A stretch of 35,206 nt of DNA from an uncultured Lachnospiraceae bacterium (GTDB lineage: Bacteria > Bacillota > Clostridia > Lachnospirales > Lachnospiraceae): assembly GCA_949502235.1 (NCBI GenBank), contig CATBDC010000041.1:1-35206 (forward strand), in the 5' to 3' direction. Of this stretch, positions 9,044 through 16,754 are shown in pieces. Under the pieces are notes generated by a model. That model saw only the letters and a program-made list of their open reading frames with translations, did no database searches and was not told where the DNA came from. The translations under genes and the position numbers were made by a program. The stretch's first letter is position 1, and each line of letters begins with the position of its first letter.

Positions 9044-10594
9044 CTATTTGTATTTTTCAATTATGCACTGATGGATTTTTTTTTCTTTATCATAGGCAAT
9101 CCCTACCAGCAAAACAGAAGCACAGTCCTCTACTTTCTGCATATACCGCTTTTCCTTTATCTGTGCAATCGCATCCTCTGCTGTATGATACACCTTTAAT
9201 TCCAAAATAATCGCTGCATTTTTGCCTTTTTTCGGATAAAACAGATAATCGCAATATCCTTTTCCGCTTTTTTCTTCCCGTTCAATCCGATAATCCTTTC
9301 TGGCATACAGATAACACAGGGTTATCACGCAGGATAGCGCATTCTCGTCATGATATTTTAAAAATGGGATTTCCCTGTCATGTACCTTTTCCAAATATTG
9401 CGCTACCCTTTTGGAATCCATGTCCAAAGTCGCTTCCAGCATCGTCTTTGAACATTCTACAATTTCTTTTAATTCCCCCATACTTTCCCGCGTCAAAACT
9501 TTCTGGTATTTCTCCATCAGTTCACCGTTAGGAATCTTCAGAAATCCATTACAGTAGGAAAGGAAACCGTAGACCACCATTGCAGAAAGTATCTCTTCGC
9601 GGGTTTCAAGCTGCTGTTGAGCTGCACTGTACCCACATAGTTCTGCTTCAACCGGGATCCCGGACACCAGCTTTACAATATCCTCGCGCACTTCGTCTAC
9701 ATTATGCTCGATGCAGTCCGCGACTTCGTTCATTGGCCCTGTCTCCGTCCAGTAATTTAAGCACACCCCGCGCACCAGTGCCTTACTCACTGAACGCGGG
9801 TTAAAAAGGCTTTTCCCTTGGCTGGTATAATACCCATCGTACCACAGCTTCATTTCTTCATATGAAACTGTTTTAGTTTCCTCACATAACCGCTGTACCT
9901 CCCTCTCCGTAAAACCAAAATATGCATCGTAAATATTATCATCCATAAAGTGATATTCATCAAACATATTCAGCTCAGAACCACTGGAATATTTTGCGAT
10001 TGGCAGAATCCCCGTCATATAAGCAAGCTCTACATACGGCCTGTCTTTCAAAAGCACTTTCAGGAATTTCAAAAAGCTGCTTTTGTCCCTGTCTGTCATA
10101 AAGTTTTCATAAAAAACAGAATCCCATTCATCCAGTATGAAAATAAACGACTCCTCCGTATCCTGCAGCATCCGGCCTAAACTTCTGTATTCACGGTTTC
10201 CAAGCTGAGGATAAGCCTCTCTTAGATCTTCTTTCAAGGTTTCCATAATATCTCTGATATAATCCTCATATCCCCCGCAATAATCAGGATACTTACTGAA
10301 ATCAATGTGGATGACGTTATATTGGTTTATATGCTTTTCATATTGTTCTGCGGCGGAAATTGCAAGCTTGTCAAAAATCGTGCGGCTGTTGCAGCCTTTT
10401 GTATAATATGCCCCGAGCATATTTGCATTGATCGTCTTTCCAAACCTCCTTGGACGGGTAATGCATATATATGGATTCCCTGTTCCGATTACTCTTGAAA
10501 CTTCTTCTATCATCAGACTTTTATCGACAAAAATCTGGCTATTTACCACTTTTTGGTACAGCAGGTATTGAGCATTTGTATTCAGATAGTACAT
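9044..10594 (-). CDS. AAA-ATPase-like protein with C-terminal PD-(D/E)XK nuclease-like domain
   Basis: This 516-residue protein has the N-terminal AAA-ATPase_like fold common in gut anaerobes: a Walker A variant RPRRFGKT (47-54) and a Walker B FIFILDEWD near residue 150-158. The C-terminal part, around 445-475, has GYCDYLFYPKKGKNAAIILELKVY, the D...ELK core of the PDDEXK_9 nuclease-like family. An AAAGGAGG site lies seven bases before the ATG. The gene is alone, facing away from dapF and ending at the terminator at 8878-8935. Family members occur in many copies per genome and their function is not established. A defence role beside the CRISPR locus is only a possibility. It is not part of the cas operon. 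Confidence 0.85.
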   Translation of the reverse strand: MYYLNTNAQYLLYQKVVNSQIFVDKSLMIEEVSRVIGTGNPYICITRPRRFGKTINANMLGAYYTKGCNSRTIFDKLAISAAEQYEKHINQYNVIHIDFSKYPDYCGGYEDYIRDIMETLKEDLREAYPQLGNREYRSLGRMLQDTEESFIFILDEWDSVFYENFMTDRDKSSFLKFLKVLLKDRPYVELAYMTGILPIAKYSSGSELNMFDEYHFMDDNIYDAYFGFTEREVQRLCEETKTVSYEEMKLWYDGYYTSQGKSLFNPRSVSKALVRGVCLNYWTETGPMNEVADCIEHNVDEVREDIVKLVSGIPVEAELCGYSAAQQQLETREEILSAMVVYGFLSYCNGFLKIPNGELMEKYQKVLTRESMGELKEIVECSKTMLEATLDMDSKRVAQYLEKVHDREIPFLKYHDENALSCVITLCYLYARKDYRIEREEKSGKGYCDYLFYPKKGKNAAIILELKVYHTAEDAIAQIKEKRYMQKVEDCASVLLVGIAYDKEKKIHQCIIEKYK

Positions 10595-10667
10595 GGGAAC
10601 CCCTCCTTTGGATTTAACTTAAAAATGCTGTTATCGGATGAATACTGGCAATCATCCCTTTTAATAT

Positions 10668-11525
10668 TTACAAGCTCCGAAGCTTCTCCGCAAATTCATT
10701 GCTGAGCGTAATCTTCGCTACATAGAATACATCGCCCGTCATATACACATTCCAGTCGTCCTCCACCTCTACCTGAAGGTCACCGCCTGGCATATGAACG
10801 ATTACCTTATTATTCGTCATGCCCAGCTTATAGGCTACGCCCGCCGCCGCGCAGGCGCCGGTTCCTGACGCCAGTGTATATCCGGCTCCTCTTTCATAAA
10901 TCTCAATCGCAAGGTGCTCCTTATCCACAACCTTCATAATCTGTGTATTAATACGGTTGGGGAAATATCTTGCAAGCTCTGCGTAATCACCGATCTTGCA
11001 TACAAGATGTTTGGAAATTTCCCTCATGGGGATTACACAGTGAGGATTTCCGATATTTACACAGGTAACCGGGTAAAGAGTTCTTCCGAATACCATATCC
11101 TCATTAATCACCTCGCGCCGGTCTCCGGTTACCGGTATATCATCGCTCCAGAAGGAGAGCTTTCCCATTGACACACGCAGGCGGCTTCCGTCCTCATTTA
11201 AAAAGGTCACCTCTACCGGCCCGTTTCCTGTATATAATTTGAAATTCTTCTTCTGGACATAGCTTGCATCCTTTAAATATTTCGCGAAAATGCGGACGCC
11301 GTTTCCGCTTGTCTCTGATTCGCTTCCGTCCGGGTTCCACACCTTTACATGCATACCGTCTTCCTCTAAAAACGGCCCCTCAAGCACCCCGTCTGAACCG
11401 AGTCCTGCGTTGCGGTCGCAGATCATCTTTACATTTTCCGGCGTAAGCTCCAGCTCATTTTTATTTGGGTCAAACACAACATAATCATTTCCGAGTCCGT
11501 GATAACGCTCCAATACTACCTTCAT
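10668..11525 (-). CDS. dapF: DapF/diaminopimelate epimerase-family protein with Ser/Ser in place of the catalytic Cys pair
   Basis: This 285-residue protein has the full DapF fold: RYHGLGNDYVVFDP at the N-terminus, GLGSDGV (41-47), NPDGSESE and NIGNPHCV. DapF normally interconverts LL- and meso-diaminopimelate with two cysteines (C-G-N-G and A-C-G-T-G). Here both are serine, Ser73 (ETSGNG, codon AGC) and Ser220 (LASGTG, codon TCA), checked on the DNA. The start at 11525 has GGAGG six bases upstream; a longer frame to 11543 has no such site. A TTGAAA-17-TATCAT promoter lies at 11600-11628. The enzyme is therefore probably not a standard DAP epimerase; another racemase/isomerase role or loss of activity is possible. 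No lysine genes are adjacent. Confidence 0.8.
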   Translation of the reverse strand: MKVVLERYHGLGNDYVVFDPNKNELELTPENVKMICDRNAGLGSDGVLEGPFLEEDGMHVKVWNPDGSESETSGNGVRIFAKYLKDASYVQKKNFKLYTGNGPVEVTFLNEDGSRLRVSMGKLSFWSDDIPVTGDRREVINEDMVFGRTLYPVTCVNIGNPHCVIPMREISKHLVCKIGDYAELARYFPNRINTQIMKVVDKEHLAIEIYERGAGYTLASGTGACAAAGVAYKLGMTNNKVIVHMPGGDLQVEVEDDWNVYMTGDVFYVAKITLSNEFAEKLRSL

Positions 11526-11554
11526 ATCATACCTCCATAACATTCCCTGTTTTT

Positions 11555-11578
11555 GTTGTTCATTCCGTTCACAGTAAC
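11555..11578. repeat. Dispersed hairpin repeat, copy A (5' UTR of the dapF-like gene)
   Basis: This is a shortened copy (24 bases) of the palindromic motif found at 24224, 28191, 32948 and 33891: GTTGTTCATT followed by CCGTTCACAGTAAC. The flank CTTCGCAAA also resembles the continuation of the long elements (CATTCGCAAA). It lies 29 bases upstream of the dapF-like start codon, downstream of the predicted promoter, so it would be transcribed as part of the leader. Confidence 0.7.
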
Positions 11579-11599
11579 CTTCGCAAAACTGTTATTTAC

Positions 11600-11628
11600 A
11601 TGATAACAGGCATTTTTCATCATTTCAA
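11600..11628 (-). promoter_or_regulatory. Predicted promoter of the dapF-like gene
   Basis: On the minus strand TTGAAA (11623-11628) and TATCAT (11600-11605) are 17 bases apart. Transcription would start near 11593 and run through hairpin copy A into the gene at 11525. Confidence 0.6.
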
Positions 11629-11649
11629 GGTGAAATAATGCTTATTATA

Positions 11650-11678
11650 TTGCAAATAGTGTCTTTTTACTCTATGAT
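11650..11678 (+). promoter_or_regulatory. Predicted promoter of the AraC-family regulator
   Basis: TTGCAA (11650-11655) and TATGAT (11673-11678) are 17 bases apart on the plus strand, with an expected start near 11685. This promoter lies inside the longest possible reading frame and so argues that translation starts downstream, at 11716-11728. Confidence 0.6.
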
Positions 11679-11727
11679 GAATGTATCTGGCCCGCCCGAA
11701 GCTCTTTTGTCACTTATGGAGGATATG

Positions 11728-12570
11728 ATGGAAGAATATAGAAAAAAAGGTTATCTGAACAGCGAATTCCGGCTGTTTCATCTGACTGACCGGGAAACCC
11801 GCGAGGTGGAATTTCATTATCATGACTTTGATAAAATTACGATTTTCATAAAAGGACAGGTCACCTATATGATTGAGGGTAAATCCTATGAGCTGTCTCC
11901 TTATGATATTGTCCTTGTAAAGCACAATGATATCCACCGGCTAACCGTGGATAATACACAAAATTATGAGAGGATCATTGTATACATTTCCCCAGGATTT
12001 ATGAATGACTATAAAACCGTTGACTATGATTTAAGCTATTGCTTTCAGAAGGCAGAGCGGGAGCACTCCAATGTACTGCGCATACCCTCTCTCGAAAAAA
12101 GCTCCCTTTTTCACTCCATTACAAGGCTGGAACATTCTTTTGCGGACGAGGGGTATGCGGCAGAGCTCTACCGCCAGGTGCTGTTTCTGGAATTTATGAT
12201 CCATTTGAACCGGGCCGCCATAAAAAACCGGCTGGAATTCATCGATACGGATAATAGGAATTCCAAAATGATTCCTCTTCTTACATATATTAATGAGCAT
12301 CTGTCCGGGAATTTAGATATTGAAACACTTGCGGATACCTTTTATATGAGCAAATATTATATGATGAGACAATTCAAGCAGGAAACCGGCTACACTATCG
12401 GAGGATATGTCTCCAGGAAGCGGCTCCTGCTGGCAAAAGAGCTTATTTTATCAGGCATTTCCGGCAAGGAAGCCTGTTTTTCCTGCGGATATAAAGATTA
12501 TTCCACCTTTTCAAGAGCATATAAGGGATTATTCGGGGAATCTCCGCGGGATACCCTTACTCTTTCATAG
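11728..12570 (+). CDS. AraC-family transcriptional regulator with N-terminal cupin domain
   Basis: This regulator has about 280 residues. The N-terminal half is a cupin-like sensor domain (FHYHDFDKITIFIKGQVTYMIEGKSYELSPYDIVLVKHNDIHRL). The last 100 residues hold two helix-turn-helix motifs (LDIETLADTFYMSKYYMMRQFKQETG and GKEACFSCGYKDYSTFSRAYKGLFGESPRD). The frame is open back to 11638, but a promoter lies within that stretch and GGAGG at 11718-11722 is five bases before the ATG at 11728, which I therefore favour; ATG 11716 is an alternative. The gene is divergent from the dapF-like gene and its 3' end overlaps hflX by 73 bases tail to tail. The ligand and targets are unknown. Confidence 0.9.
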   Translation: MEEYRKKGYLNSEFRLFHLTDRETREVEFHYHDFDKITIFIKGQVTYMIEGKSYELSPYDIVLVKHNDIHRLTVDNTQNYERIIVYISPGFMNDYKTVDYDLSYCFQKAEREHSNVLRIPSLEKSSLFHSITRLEHSFADEGYAAELYRQVLFLEFMIHLNRAAIKNRLEFIDTDNRNSKMIPLLTYINEHLSGNLDIETLADTFYMSKYYMMRQFKQETGYTIGGYVSRKRLLLAKELILSGISGKEACFSCGYKDYSTFSRAYKGLFGESPRDTLTLS

Positions 12571-13793
12571 AGATCCGCCGGGACATAGGCCCTCACGAAC
12601 ACGCCGTCCTCCCTGTATTCCTCCTCAAGCTCTCCAAACCTACGGATCATCTGCAGCTTTGACATATCTGCGTAAGGATACAGCTCTTCTATGGCTACCT
12701 TCCTCTCTCTTAACACTGCCTCTAAAAGCTTTAAAAGCTCCGGTACGCCTTCCCCTGTTTTGGCAGATAAGGACACCGTATAATCCGCGCGGAAATCCCG
12801 GATAATCTGCAGTCCTGCCGCCTTATCCTGTTTATTAAATACTGTAATAACCGGCTTATCCTTTATGCCCAGGTTATCAAGAGTCTCATATACGGTATAC
12901 ATCTGGCTGTCCATCCGGGGATTGGACACATCAACCACATGTAAAATAAAATCCGCATATTTTGCCTCCTCTAAGGTGCTTCTGAAGGCATCGATCAGAT
13001 GATGGGGCAGCTTACTTATGAACCCTACTGTATCGGTTAGAAGCAGCTCCTGCCCGCCGGGAAGTATAAGATTCCTCGTTGTGGGATCCAGTGTTGCAAA
13101 AAGCTTGTCCTCTGCCAATATACCGGCTCCCGTAAGCGTATTAAGAAGAGTGGACTTTCCGGCATTGGTGTAACCGGCTATTGCCGCCACCGGCGTATAG
13201 CTTCTGTTTCTCTGCTCTCTCGTAATCTCCCTGTGGCGCTTTACGTCCTTTAATTCCCGGTTCAGCGCCGCAATCCGGCTCTTAATAAGCCTTCTGTCCA
13301 CCTCCAGCTTTTTCTCTCCCGGACCTCTCGTCCCGATTCCGCCGCCGAGCCTTGACATAGCCGTACCAAAGCCGGTAAGCCTTGTCTGGCGGTACTTAAG
13401 CTGGGCCAGCTCCACCTGGAGCTTCCCCTCGCTCGTAGAAGCCCTCGCCGCAAAAATATCAAGAATAACCAGTGTGCGGTCCATCACCTTAACATCAAGC
13501 TCATCCTGCAGGTTTTTCATCTGGGCGGGGGAGAGCTCATCGTCACAGATAATCCCCGTGCCTTCTGTTTCCCACAAAAGATCCTTAAGCTCCTCAAGCT
13601 TCCCTTTTCCCACATAGGTTCCCGGGTGGATCTGCTCTCTTGTCTGGATAAGCTTTCCCACAGTCTGCGCTCCTGCCGCAGCTGCAAGATCCTCAAGCTC
13701 CTTCAGAGAGTCCCTTGTATCCTCCTCCGGCTGTCTGGAAAGGTTTACTCCTACCAGAATCACTTTTTCTGTCTCTTTCCTTAAATCTATCAT
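12498..13793 (-). CDS. hflX: Ribosome-associated GTPase HflX
   Basis: This 431-residue protein matches HflX throughout: an N-terminal domain with the GTYVGKGKLEEL motif, the glycine-rich GGGIGTRGPGEKKLE linker (150-163), and a GTPase domain with P-loop GYTNAGKST (207-215), DTVGF and NKQD motifs. HflX splits stalled ribosomes under stress. An AAAGGAG site precedes the ATG. The C-terminus, after the usual YVPADLYERV, adds about 19 residues that run into the end of the convergent AraC gene (73-base overlap). That tail may be a readthrough extension. It follows the lipoprotein gene by 48 bases. Confidence 0.95.
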   Translation of the reverse strand: MIDLRKETEKVILVGVNLSRQPEEDTRDSLKELEDLAAAAGAQTVGKLIQTREQIHPGTYVGKGKLEELKDLLWETEGTGIICDDELSPAQMKNLQDELDVKVMDRTLVILDIFAARASTSEGKLQVELAQLKYRQTRLTGFGTAMSRLGGGIGTRGPGEKKLEVDRRLIKSRIAALNRELKDVKRHREITREQRNRSYTPVAAIAGYTNAGKSTLLNTLTGAGILAEDKLFATLDPTTRNLILPGGQELLLTDTVGFISKLPHHLIDAFRSTLEEAKYADFILHVVDVSNPRMDSQMYTVYETLDNLGIKDKPVITVFNKQDKAAGLQIIRDFRADYTVSLSAKTGEGVPELLKLLEAVLRERKVAIEELYPYADMSKLQMIRRFGELEEEYREDGVFVRAYVPADLYERVRVSRGDSPNNPLYALEKVE

Positions 13794-13841
13794 ACATCTC
13801 CTTTAGGAACTGCAAAAAGAACTTATGCCTGCAGTTTCTTA

Positions 13842-14366
13842 CTATCTCGTCTCTAAAAATTCCGCCTCTTTTGCCGCCTGAGCGTCATCCGGGTATTCTG
13901 CCGTATATTCCGCAAGCTTTGCCTTTGCGCTTTCCCAGTCCTTAAGCTCCTCATAGGCAGCAATAACATTAAATTTCATTTCCTGCAGCTCTTCACCCTC
14001 GCAGTCCCCCTGTGAAATCGCCTTCTCATAATATTCAATAGCAGAAGACCATTCCCCAAGCTGCATCTTACATGCTCCTAAAAGATGATAAATGGTTCCA
14101 TCCTCCTGCGATCCGTTTCCAAGAGCCGCCTCAAACGCCGAAACCGCACCCTCATAGTCTCCGGTCTCCCATTTAGCTATGCCAATCCCCCGATAGGCGT
14201 CCCCTACACTGTACTCCTCCTCAACAGCCTTCTCAAAATGCCCGACTGCCTCCTTATACTGTCCGTTCTGAAGATTTTCTATTCCGTCTTTGTATTCCTG
14301 TTTCCCGCATGCTGACAAAATCATGCATAGAAGCAGACATGCAAAAAACCTAATCTTAACTTTCAT
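13842..14366 (-). CDS. TPR-repeat lipoprotein
   Basis: This 174-residue protein has a lipoprotein signal peptide (MKVKIRFFACLLLCMILSAC, lipobox LSAC, Cys20) followed by tetratricopeptide-like repeats such as YKEAVGHFEKAVEEEYSVGDAYRGIGIAKWETGDYEGAVSAFEAAL. It would be anchored outside the cell membrane and probably holds a partner protein. The start at 14366 is set by AGGAGG four bases upstream and by the signal peptide. The frame continues to 14456 inside the upstream ATPase gene. Only eight bases separate it from that gene, so they are likely cotranscribed; any link to metal transport is inference. Confidence 0.88.
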   Translation of the reverse strand: MKVKIRFFACLLLCMILSACGKQEYKDGIENLQNGQYKEAVGHFEKAVEEEYSVGDAYRGIGIAKWETGDYEGAVSAFEAALGNGSQEDGTIYHLLGACKMQLGEWSSAIEYYEKAISQGDCEGEELQEMKFNVIAAYEELKDWESAKAKLAEYTAEYPDDAQAAKEAEFLETR

Positions 14367-14374
14367 CCTTCCTC

Positions 14375-16237
14375 CTAAGCCGTATACTTCACTACCCATG
14401 CTGCATTTATAATAGCCATAAACATGACTACAATTTCTATTAAAATAGCTTCCCACATTCCAAAATATCCGATGAGCGCAAAAACTAATACAAACACCTT
14501 TACCACCAGTGCAAATGAAATATTTCTTTTCACTACCTGAAGGGTTGCCTTCGCAATACGGATAGCATCAATAATCCTGGGGAGATCATCCTCCAGAAGA
14601 ATAATGTCTGCCGCTTCAACTGCGGCGGCTGAACCCAGATTGCCCATGGCAATGCCTACATCTGCCCGGGCCAGTATGGGAGCATCGTTAATTCCGTCTC
14701 CCACACAGACAAGCTTCTCCGTATCATCCTGCAAAAACAGAAAATCCTCCAGACGCTCCAGCTTATCCTGGGGCATCAGATTCGTGTAAGCATAGTCTAT
14801 ATCCAGCTCCTCGGCCACTGCCATTGCAGAATTTTTCGTATCCCCGGTAAGCATAACAAGTACAGCACGGCATTTTTCCTTTAAATAATTAAGCGTATCC
14901 CTTGTATCCTCCTTTAGCTTATCTCTTATGATAATATGACCCACATACCTTCCCCCTATGCTGACATATACAAGAGTACCCGTTGTATCCTCGTCATCTA
15001 TAAGCACCTTCTTTTTTTCCATCATGCGTATATTGCCGATATCAACCTTATAGCCGTCATAGCTGGCACTGATACCGTATCCCGGCATTTCCTTCATATG
15101 CCGCACTCTTCCTCTGTCAAATCTGCCGTGATATGCCGCTACAAGAGATTTTGCAATCGGGTGGTTGGAATAGCTCTCTATATGAGCCACCATCTCTATA
15201 AGCTCATCCTCCGACATCCCCAGTGCTTTTACTTTCTCTACTGTAAATACGCCTTCTGTCAGGGTTCCTGTTTTATCAAACACAAATGTATCTGCTTTTG
15301 CAAGGCTCTCCAGATAATTACCGCCTTTCACCATAATGCCCTGCCTTGCCGCAGACGCAATCCCGCCCAGAAAAGCAATCGGAACAGACATAACAAGTCC
15401 GCAGGGACACGCCACAATCATAAATATCAGACCCCGGTATATCCACATATTCCAGTTTCCATAAGAAAATGTCATGGGAGGAACCAGCATGATGACAAGC
15501 GAACAGATAAACATAACCGGCGTATAGACCCTTGAAAGCCTGGCGGTAAATGTCTCGCTCTCCGCCTTATGATTCTGTGCCTCCTCAACCATGTCCATAA
15601 TCCTGGACACTGCAGACTCCTTATATTCCTTTATAACACGTGCCTCGATCATCGCGCTTAGATTAATGCATCCGCCATATATTTTATCTCCCCGCCTTAC
15701 TGTCTGAGGCATCATCTCTCCTGTGAGCGCCTTGGTATCTACTGTCGTGATTCCTGATGTGACAACTGCGTCCACCGGAATTCTCTCCCCCGGCTTTATA
15801 ACAATCATATGATTTACACATAATTCCCAAGGGGCAACCCTTGTCTCGATTCCGTCTATTTTACGTACGGCATATTCAGGACGGATGTCAATCATCTCGG
15901 CAATGGAACGTTTTGTCTTATCAACAGAAACCGCTTCAAATATCATTCCAAGCTCAAAGAGGAGCATAACAAGAGCGCCTTCCATATATCTGCCCACACC
16001 AAAGGCGCCTGCCGTTGCCAGAACAATCAGCAGGTGGTCAGCGGGGAGCTTTTTCCTAAGCAGGCTCTCGCTTAAGGTTCTGAACACTCCGTACCCCATG
16101 ATAAGGTACGGCACCAGAAATATCATAAACTTATACCAGTCGGAAATCGTATACTGTATCACAGCGGCAGCCGCGCAGATATACAAAAACATTCCTGTAA
16201 AATAAATCATACACCGTTGTTTCAATTGCTTTTCCAT
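14375..16237 (-). CDS. P1B-type heavy-metal transporting ATPase without N-terminal metal-binding domain
   Basis: This protein of about 620 residues carries all P-type ATPase motifs: LTGE (near 172), a CPC translocation motif in the sixth membrane helix (277-279, followed by GLVM), DKTGTLT with the phosphorylated Asp (321), SNHP (nucleotide site), and GDGINDAP. The CPC motif marks a soft or divalent metal exporter (Zn, Cd, Pb, Co or Cu). It has no HMA domain and no His-rich tail, unlike the neighbouring ATPase at 16755. The start at 16237 (MEKQLKQR) has AAGGAA six bases upstream. It follows arsR by 29 bases and appears to share its message. The metal cannot be told from sequence alone. Confidence 0.9.
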   Translation of the reverse strand: MEKQLKQRCMIYFTGMFLYICAAAAVIQYTISDWYKFMIFLVPYLIMGYGVFRTLSESLLRKKLPADHLLIVLATAGAFGVGRYMEGALVMLLFELGMIFEAVSVDKTKRSIAEMIDIRPEYAVRKIDGIETRVAPWELCVNHMIVIKPGERIPVDAVVTSGITTVDTKALTGEMMPQTVRRGDKIYGGCINLSAMIEARVIKEYKESAVSRIMDMVEEAQNHKAESETFTARLSRVYTPVMFICSLVIMLVPPMTFSYGNWNMWIYRGLIFMIVACPCGLVMSVPIAFLGGIASAARQGIMVKGGNYLESLAKADTFVFDKTGTLTEGVFTVEKVKALGMSEDELIEMVAHIESYSNHPIAKSLVAAYHGRFDRGRVRHMKEMPGYGISASYDGYKVDIGNIRMMEKKKVLIDDEDTTGTLVYVSIGGRYVGHIIIRDKLKEDTRDTLNYLKEKCRAVLVMLTGDTKNSAMAVAEELDIDYAYTNLMPQDKLERLEDFLFLQDDTEKLVCVGDGINDAPILARADVGIAMGNLGSAAAVEAADIILLEDDLPRIIDAIRIAKATLQVVKRNISFALVVKVFVLVFALIGYFGMWEAILIEIVVMFMAIINAAWVVKYTA

Positions 16238-16266
16238 AGACATTTCCTTAAAAAATCATATGAATT

Positions 16267-16626
16267 TTATTCTGTAATATGCTCCATTCCCTGGCTTATT
16301 ATTGACTGGATATGTCCGTCCGCAAGGGAATAAAATACGGTCTTGCCTTCCCTTCGGTTTTTTACCAGCTTCATCTGCTTCAGCACTCTAAGCTGGTGTG
16401 AGATGGCCGACTGAGTCATAGAAAGAACCTCCGCAAGATCACAGACACACATCTCCGATTCCAGAAGTACACATAATATTCTGATCCGGGTCACATCTGC
16501 AAAGACCTTATAAAAATCTGCCAGTTCACCAAGAAGATGCTCCGGCGGCATATTTTTAAGAACCTTCTGTACCCTGTCTTTATGAATACATACTACATCG
16601 CAGCACTCCGCTTCACTTTTTTTCAT
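16267..16626 (-). CDS. ArsR/SmtB-family metal-responsive repressor
   Basis: This 119-residue protein is a winged-helix repressor of the ArsR/SmtB family. The recognition region reads LAEVLSMTQSAISHQLRVLKQMKLV, followed by the wing REGKTVFYSL. Likely metal ligands are Cys60 and Cys62 in the helix EMCVCDLA, the CadC/CmtR-type site, together with Cys8, Cys9 and Cys13 near the N-terminus. This predicts sensing of Cd, Pb or Zn, with metal binding releasing DNA. The start at 16626 has AAGGAAGGA upstream; the frame extends to 16656 but without a site. It lies between two metal ATPase genes and has its own promoter. Confidence 0.92.
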   Translation of the reverse strand: MKKSEAECCDVVCIHKDRVQKVLKNMPPEHLLGELADFYKVFADVTRIRILCVLLESEMCVCDLAEVLSMTQSAISHQLRVLKQMKLVKNRREGKTVFYSLADGHIQSIISQGMEHITE

Positions 16627-16670
16627 ACATTCCTTCCTTTCATAATATATGAACAAGCACTTATCTATTA

Positions 16671-16712
16671 ATTATGCCAAATGGAGAAGGCAATTTCAAC
16701 CACTTGGCATAA
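16671..16712 (-). promoter_or_regulatory. arsR promoter with flanking inverted repeat
   Basis: On the minus strand TTGAAA (16694-16699) and CATAAT (16671-16676) are 17 bases apart. Two 9-base arms, TTATGCCAA (16672-16680) and TTGGCATAA (16704-16712), are perfect inverted repeats; one overlaps the -10 box and the other lies upstream of the -35 box. A second partly palindromic stretch (ATATGAACAAGCACTTAT, from about 16647) lies at the transcription start. These are likely sites for autoregulation. Confidence 0.6.
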
Positions 16713-16754
16713 AACACAACAAAATTAATACTTTTGTAACTATTTTTGTTCTTC

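Noticed and set aside
11638-11727. Longer N-terminus for the AraC regulator
   Set aside because: A TTGCAA-17-TATGAT promoter lies inside this stretch and a better ribosome site is found before 11728.
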